A DNA stretch of 17,794 nt from Betaproteobacteria bacterium (lineage in GTDB: Bacteria > Pseudomonadota > Gammaproteobacteria > Burkholderiales > Thiobacillaceae), in assembly GCA_020049245.1 (NCBI GenBank), contig JAIFLB010000060.1:1-17794 (forward strand), written 5' to 3'. Below the pieces are notes generated by a model that was not told where the DNA came from, ran no database searches, and saw nothing but the letters and a program-made list of their open reading frames with translations. Made by a program: the position numbers and the translations under genes. Below are positions 13,955-17,794 of the stretch, one piece after another. Positions within the stretch are counted from its first letter, which is position 1; each line of letters begins with the position of its first letter.

Positions 13955-15874
13955 TCAGGCGCTTTGCAGTTCGTCAGCCAGGGAGGCGATTTCCTCGATG
14001 GCGGCGGCCAGTTCCTCGGCGCCCTGCGACTGCTGCTTGGCGGCGGCGGCGGCTTCGGTGGCGGCCTTGTCGGCTTCGGCGGCGGCAGCGGAAATCTGCT
14101 CGATGCCCTTTTTCACCTGGCCGATGGCGGCGGCGATTTCGTTGGAGGCGGCGAGAATCTCGGCCGTCCCCTTTTCCACGTCGGCGATATCGGTCTCGAT
14201 GGTGATCAGGTTGGCAGTGCTGGCCTTGGCCTTCTCCACTTCGGAAAGGGCAGCGGCAAGGATTTCATCCAGGTCGCGGCCGACCACGCCGATCTGGTCC
14301 TGGACCGCCTTCACCAGGTCCTTGATCCGGTCGGCATTCTCGGCCGAGTCATGGGCCAGGTTGCGGATGTCGGTGGCCACCACTACGAAGCCCTTGCCGA
14401 ACTCGCCGGCGCGCGCCGCTTCGATGGAACCATTGACGGCCAGCATGTTGGTCTGGATCGACACCGTGGTGATCGCGTCGACGATCTTGTCGATGCGCCG
14501 TGACACCAGGGCCAGGTCCTTGATCTGCTTGATGCTGCCGCGCGTCGCCTCGCCCGAGGTGGTGATGCCGGTGATCAGGGAGTCGATGGCGGTCTTGTTG
14601 ACGCCGAGCAGGCTCTTGATTGCCAGGACTTTCTCACCGCCGGCGGTGGCGCGTACCTGGGCCAGTTCGACACCCTTCTCGATCTGGCTGATCGCGGCGG
14701 ACGATTCCTCGGCGGCGGCAGCCTGGACTTCAGAACCTTTGCGGATCTGTTCGATGGCGGCCATGATCTGGGCACCGGAGCGATTGATCTCCTGTACGGC
14801 GGAGGAGAGTTCCTCGGCGGCGGAAGCGACTTCCTCGGCGCTCTTGGCTACGTCGGTAGAGTTCTTCAGGTCTTCCGCGATTTCCGACAGGCTTTGCGCC
14901 GCCTGCTCGCTCTGGGCTAGGGCCTGGGCCTGTTCGGCGACAGTCTTGGCGGCCTCCTCGGCGGCGGCGGACTGCTCCTCGGCGGCGGCGGCGATGTCCT
15001 GGGAGCCTTTCAGCGCCTGTTTGGCCGCCGCATCGGACTGAGTAGCGCCAGTGGCGATCTCGCGCACGCCCTTGACGATGTCGATGGCGTCGACGCGGAT
15101 CTGTTCCAGTTGGGCGGTGATGGTCTTGCCGTTCTCCACTTCACCCTCGATGGTCTTGGCGGCGCCGCCGATGCCTTCGGCGATCACCTTCACTTCCTGC
15201 TGGATCTGGCCCACCAGGTCGGAGATCTGCTTGGCGCTTTTCTCCGAGGTTTCCGCCAGGGTGCGCACTTCATCAGCCACCACGGCGAAGCCCTTGCCGT
15301 GCTTGCCGGCCCGCGCTGCCTCGATGGCGGCATTGAGCGCCAGCAGGTTGGTCTGGTCGGCGATGCGGGCGACGGCCTTGACGATGTCGCCAATACTGGC
15401 GGCCTGCTTCTCCAGTTCTGCCACCATTTCCACTGAACCGGCCTGTCGCTGCGCCGCCACGCCGACGTTGGTGATCATGACGGCGATGTCGCCACTGGTC
15501 TTGGTAACCAGGGCCTGGGTCGCTTCCGACTTGGTCTGGCTGACGTCGGCGTTCTGCAACTGGCGTGTGATCGAAGCGCCCACCTGGGTGAATGCGGCCA
15601 GGGATTCCTGGGCAGCGCCCGAGGCCTCTTCCGCACCGGTGGCGATCTGGTCGCTCGAACGCTTCAGTTCCTCGGCCGCCGAAGCCGCCTCGTTGATGCC
15701 CGATGACAGTTGGCCGGTGGCTGCCGCGATGCGCTCTGCCGCCTGCTGCTGCTTGCCCAGGGTGCGGGCCTTCTTGCGCTGGGCTTCCGCTTCGCGGGCG
15801 GCCAGAGCAGCGGACTTGCCTTCAGTGGAGGCGGAAGTCGTGGTGGGGGTGACTGTTTTTTTTACGAGGGCCAT
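13955..15874 (-). CDS. Soluble methyl-accepting chemotaxis protein with two signalling-tip modules
   Basis: A 639-residue receptor with no membrane helix and no recognisable ligand-binding domain. The N-terminus is basic and Thr/Ser-rich, and then almost the whole chain is Ala/Glu-rich coiled coil. It contains two copies of the receptor tip, about residues 167-206 (QTNLLALNAAIEAARAG, VVADEVRTLAE) and about 467-506 (QTNMLAVNGSIEAARAG, VVATDIRNLAH). They lie 300 residues apart, and the second is more diverged. Glu-pair sites suited to methylation (AAAEEQSAAAEE near 297-307, AAEELSS near 352-358) lie between. It is first in the operon, with aggaga about 8 nt before the ATG; an in-frame ATG at 15901 lacks such a site. 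It probably senses an internal cue or another protein. It might instead be a structural organiser of a cytoplasmic array. Confidence 0.88.
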   Translation of the reverse strand: MALVKKTVTPTTTSASTEGKSAALAAREAEAQRKKARTLGKQQQAAERIAAATGQLSSGINEAASAAEELKRSSDQIATGAEEASGAAQESLAAFTQVGASITRQLQNADVSQTKSEATQALVTKTSGDIAVMITNVGVAAQRQAGSVEMVAELEKQAASIGDIVKAVARIADQTNLLALNAAIEAARAGKHGKGFAVVADEVRTLAETSEKSAKQISDLVGQIQQEVKVIAEGIGGAAKTIEGEVENGKTITAQLEQIRVDAIDIVKGVREIATGATQSDAAAKQALKGSQDIAAAAEEQSAAAEEAAKTVAEQAQALAQSEQAAQSLSEIAEDLKNSTDVAKSAEEVASAAEELSSAVQEINRSGAQIMAAIEQIRKGSEVQAAAAEESSAAISQIEKGVELAQVRATAGGEKVLAIKSLLGVNKTAIDSLITGITTSGEATRGSIKQIKDLALVSRRIDKIVDAITTVSIQTNMLAVNGSIEAARAGEFGKGFVVVATDIRNLAHDSAENADRIKDLVKAVQDQIGVVGRDLDEILAAALSEVEKAKASTANLITIETDIADVEKGTAEILAASNEIAAAIGQVKKGIEQISAAAAEADKAATEAAAAAKQQSQGAEELAAAIEEIASLADELQSA

Positions 15875-16120
15875 GCTGCCGTCTCCTGTAAGGGTGAACA
15901 ACGTGAACTAGCGAGCACCCTGAGGGCACTGGAAAACCGGATCGGGTGCCGAGGTGGGGATCGAAAATCGCGACGGGCAGGCAGGAAAGCCGGGTAACCA
16001 CAGTCATGGGCGGAGTGCATGCAGGTATGAGAATTCCGACCCTTGCAGGCTATCGAAGCAATGCGCCTGGATAAATACCGGGTCGGTAGTAGGCCCTTTA
16101 CCGAGAACCCGTTAGGCAAC

Positions 16121-16141
16121 TACCGGGAATCCGGTATTTTT
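16121..16141 (+). repeat. Short hairpin followed by a T-run
   Basis: taccgg-gaat-ccggta forms a perfect 6-bp stem with a 4-nt loop, followed by five T on the plus strand. This resembles a small rho-independent terminator for plus-strand transcription, but no plus-strand gene lies upstream. It could shield the operon leader from antisense transcription, or be the remnant of a lost gene's terminator. Confidence 0.45.
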
Positions 16142-16151
16142 CGACTGGGTG

Positions 16152-16203
16152 GTCCGACGCATGTTGCCCACCGGTCAACCCGGGTAGTCAACATGCGTCG
16201 GAC
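16152..16203. repeat. 15-bp perfect inverted repeat with 22-nt spacer
   Basis: The left arm gtccgacgcatgttg (16152-16166) and right arm caacatgcgtcggac (16189-16203) are perfect reverse complements. The spacer contains accggt and cccggg. No T-run follows on either side, so it is not a standard terminator. It could be an operator for a dimeric regulator, a structured RNA leader, or the facing ends of a lost mobile element. Confidence 0.9.
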
Positions 16204-16275
16204 GTATCGGCTACTCCGAACCCTGTTCCTCCGGGATCTTTCCGTTAAAAAGCCGCCCTGGCCGCGAGCCCGATC

Positions 16276-16398
16276 CGGATCGCCCGCTGGCGACGGCTTT
16301 CGGTGTCTACATGTTCCCTGTCCCGTTTCAAGAACGTCAACGACAGTCTGGGCCATCTGGTCGGCGATGAATTCGTCGTGCTGCTGGAGAAGGGTATC
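16276..16398 (+). pseudogene. Fossil fragment of a diguanylate cyclase (GGDEF) gene
   Basis: In one plus-strand frame, 16327-16356 reads FKNVNDSLGH, the exact substrate-binding signature of GGDEF domains, and is followed at once by LVGDEFVVLLEK (16357-16392), the GG(D/E)EF active-site segment. In intact cyclases these two segments are separated by roughly 35-45 residues. Here that part is deleted in frame, and the active-site motif reads VGDEF. Upstream, LSVSTCSLSRFK (from 16297) weakly matches the usual LAVLFLDLDRFK strand with both metal-region aspartates lost. No start, upstream half or downstream domain can be recovered. It is a degraded remnant, not a working enzyme. Confidence 0.75.
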
Positions 16399-16480
16399 AG
16401 CCAATCCGGGCGATTGTCGTCCTATGCGATGGCATGGCCGGCTGATTGCATGGGCTTACATGCACCGGCATTGCTCAAAA

Positions 16481-16500
16481 GTGGCTACATGGTGGCTACA
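16481..16500. repeat. Close direct repeats of gtggctaca near tRNA-Ser
   Basis: gtggctaca occurs at 16481-16489 and again at 16492-16500, an 11-bp period. Short direct repeats close to the 3' end of a tRNA gene resemble arm-type sites of tyrosine recombinases. No integrase gene is present in the window, so this is only suggestive. Confidence 0.4.
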
Positions 16501-16525
16501 CGGGGAAAAAATAGGCAAAGCGTGG

Positions 16526-16554
16526 ACAAAAAAGGCCACTTCAAAAAGTGGCCT
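16526..16554 (-). terminator. Rho-independent terminator of tRNA-Ser
   Basis: aggccactt (16533-16541), loop caaa, and aagtggcct (16546-16554) form a perfect 9-bp stem. On the minus strand the hairpin is followed by a run of six T (16528-16533 read in reverse). It begins 15 nt past the tRNA 3' end, the right place and orientation to end the tRNA transcript. Confidence 0.85.
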
Positions 16555-16568
16555 AAGTCCTTGATTTC

Positions 16569-16659
16569 TGGCGGAGAGAGTGGGATTCGAACCCACGGTA
16601 ACGCAATGCGCTACGCCGGATTTCGAATCCGGTGCTTTCGACCACTCAGCCATCTCTCC
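16569..16659 (-). tRNA. tRNA-Ser(CGA)
   Basis: A full 91-nt class II tRNA with encoded CCA (16569-16571 on the minus strand). The acceptor arm is GGAGAGA pairing with TCTCTCC, with discriminator G. The anticodon stem CCGGA/TCCGG holds the loop TTCGAAA, giving anticodon CGA, which reads UCG serine codons. A long variable arm, as expected for serine, precedes the T-arm GTGGGTTCGAATCCCAC. It points away from mltF and is followed by a clear terminator. A TTGACA box occurs at 16706-16711 on the minus strand but without a convincing -10 at normal spacing. Confidence 0.97.
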
Positions 16660-16776
16660 ACTTCAATTGCGGTTAATTTTCAGCGCTTGGCTGACCCGCA
16701 TTTCCTGTCAAGACTGGTCATATCCAGGAAAGGGCGGCATTCTAACTGCATTCCCAATATGCCGGCACTAGAAAAG

Positions 16777-17794
16777 ATGACTCGGTTGATGTGGATTTTA
16801 CGGTTCTGGTGGGCTTTAACCGGCCTTGCTGGGCTGTCTTTGTTGGCGGGTTGTACGCCGTCGCCGTTGCCGCCACCGGAGCAATCCGGTGAGTTGGTGG
16901 TGGTGACGCGGAATAGCCCGACCACCTATTTTCTCGATATCGAGTCCAATCCTTCCGGTTTCGAGTTTGACCTGGCGAGTCGCTTCGCTGCTGAGCAGGG
17001 CTGGAAAGTCCGCTTTGTGGTGGCGGAGACGCTGGATGAGTTGCTGGAAATCGTTGCTGGTGGCCAGGCGCATATCGCGGCAGCGGGTCTTACTGCGAGC
17101 GAGTCACGCCGGCGAACACTGCAATTTGGTCCGACCTATGGGCAGGTCAAGGAATATCTGGTGTGCGGACCGAATGTCAAGTTGCCGCGCGAGGTGAAAG
17201 ATTTGGTCGGGTTGCGCGTCGAAGTGGTGGCCGGTAGCAGCCATGCCGAGCATCTCAAGCTTTATCAGCGAAAGATTCCCGCCTTGCAATGGGTGGCGCT
17301 GGATGTGGCGAGTTCGGACGATAGCCTGGATGTGGCGCGCAACTTCCATCCTCTGTTGCGTCAGGCGTTTGTTTTGTCGAGTGCGCAGCCGCAGGCCTGG
17401 CTGGTTGGGAAGGATATGCCGACGCGGTTTTCCCGCCAGTTGGCGGCGTTTTTCAAAGAGTTGGAGAAGGACCGCGCTTTGGTGAAGCTGCGCGAGCGTT
17501 ACTTCGGCCATGTCACGCGCCTGAAGGAAGCGGATGTGCGCGGCATTCTGGAGAAACGCGGCACGCTGCTGCATGAGTTCAGGCCGCATCTGCACGCGGC
17601 GCAGGTTGAAACCGGGCTCGATTGGCGCCTGCTGGCGGCGGTGGCGTATCAGGAGTCGCAGTGGGACGCGCATGCGGTGTCGTTTACCGGCGTGCGCGGT
17701 TTAATGATGCTGACCGAGCAAACCGCCGACCACCTGGGCGTGAAGGATCGGCTTGATCCGCGCGAAAGCATCCTGGGTGGCGCACGCTACATCA
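16777..17794 (+). CDS. mltF: Membrane-bound lytic murein transglycosylase F (partial, 3' end missing)
   Basis: The frame stays open to the right edge, giving 339 residues. A lipoprotein signal peptide ends in LSLLAGC (lipidated Cys about residue 26), so the protein is anchored to the outer membrane. An SBP_bac_3-like periplasmic domain (about 35-240) is followed by the start of the lytic transglycosylase domain. The catalytic glutamate is E293 in AVAYQESQWD, and GVRGLMMLT matches the GxxGLMQLT motif with Met for Gln. MltF cleaves peptidoglycan glycan strands to 1,6-anhydromuropeptides. The end of the substrate-binding-like domain looks shortened (near 17310-17340). The start could also be the ATG at 16759; neither has a clear ribosome binding site. 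Homology to MltF is clear; the symbol rests on the two-domain layout. Confidence 0.88.
   Translation, partial: MTRLMWILRFWWALTGLAGLSLLAGCTPSPLPPPEQSGELVVVTRNSPTTYFLDIESNPSGFEFDLASRFAAEQGWKVRFVVAETLDELLEIVAGGQAHIAAAGLTASESRRRTLQFGPTYGQVKEYLVCGPNVKLPREVKDLVGLRVEVVAGSSHAEHLKLYQRKIPALQWVALDVASSDDSLDVARNFHPLLRQAFVLSSAQPQAWLVGKDMPTRFSRQLAAFFKELEKDRALVKLRERYFGHVTRLKEADVRGILEKRGTLLHEFRPHLHAAQVETGLDWRLLAAVAYQESQWDAHAVSFTGVRGLMMLTEQTADHLGVKDRLDPRESILGGARYI

Larger units (their letters stand above)
15875..16260. other. Leader region of the chemosensory operon, non-coding, with inverted repeats
   Basis: About 385 bp upstream of the operon contains no supportable gene. The operon promoter must lie here or further upstream on the minus strand. 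I searched for sigma-28 (TAAA-N15-GCCGATAA) and sigma-70 boxes and found only poor matches (for example taaa at 16097-16100 on the minus strand, with no good -10). Two inverted repeats at 16121-16136 and 16152-16203 mark its far end and are listed separately. The region may be partly decayed DNA shared with the diguanylate-cyclase fossil to its right. Confidence 0.4.

Noticed and set aside
12341..14503. A 720-codon plus-strand open frame opposite the CheW and receptor genes
   Set aside because: Composition is Gly/His/Asp-rich shadow sequence with no motif, while the minus strand encodes three CheW domains and receptor tips.
15900..16020. Possible c-di-GMP (GEMM) riboswitch, because of aaagccggg and gggtaacc
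   Set aside because: The elements are not in the order or spacing of the GEMM aptamer and the GAAA-capped first helix is missing.
16020..16110. Sigma-28 promoter for the chemosensory operon
   Set aside because: The taaa at 16097-16100 on the minus strand is not followed at 15 nt by anything close to GCCGATAA.
16043..16564. A 173-codon plus-strand open frame across the intergenic region
   Set aside because: It overlaps both inverted repeats and the cyclase fossil in a different frame, has no recognisable domain and no ribosome binding site.
16673..16711. Sigma-70 promoter of tRNA-Ser with TTGACA at 16706-16711
   Set aside because: No acceptable -10 box lies 16-18 bp away; the nearest AT-rich stretch (16673-16680) is about 25 bp off.

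Overview
The window looks like chromosomal DNA of a betaproteobacterium, most likely from the Rhodocyclales (Dechloromonas/Azonexus/Accumulibacter-like). This rests on the high GC content, the style of the proteins and the mix of housekeeping genes; no marker gene fixes the genus.

Layout. (1) Positions 1-313, minus strand: N-terminal part of a CbiM-family membrane permease running off the left edge. (2) 554-3220, plus: a large inner-membrane receptor with a PhnD-like periplasmic domain, GAF, HD-GYP and a degenerate GGDEF domain, probably a c-di-GMP phosphodiesterase. (3) 3300-3956, plus: a HAD-IB (SerB-like) phosphatase. (4) 4012-15874, minus: eleven tightly packed genes that form one chemosensory operon. 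(5) About 15875-16568: a non-coding stretch with inverted repeats, a diguanylate-cyclase fossil and a terminator. (6) 16569-16659, minus: tRNA-Ser(CGA). (7) 16777 to the right edge, plus: mltF, cut off by the window.

The chemosensory operon reads, in transcription order: soluble receptor with two signalling tips, triple-CheW scaffold, CheB, HEAT-repeat protein, CheR, CheY, CheA, small STAS protein, second CheY, membrane receptor with no periplasmic sensor domain, ParA-like ATPase. Gaps are 1-24 nt, with a 4-nt overlap (cheR/cheY) and a 1-nt overlap (cheA/STAS), so it is very likely one transcript. The core (receptor-CheW-CheA-CheY with CheR/CheB adaptation) is standard. The accessories are not: three fused CheW domains, a HEAT protein, a STAS protein lacking the usual phospho-serine, a ParA ATPase and a receptor carrying a CheZ-like D-x3-Q motif. 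No separate CheZ, CheC, CheX or CheD and no flagellar or pilus gene is present. The output is therefore not shown by the sequence; it could be motility, twitching, or an alternative cellular function such as adhesion or c-di-GMP control.

The most interesting points are the double-tip receptor, the CheZ-like motif in the second receptor, the three-CheW protein with a degenerate middle domain, the unusual middle of CheA, and the decayed region beside tRNA-Ser.
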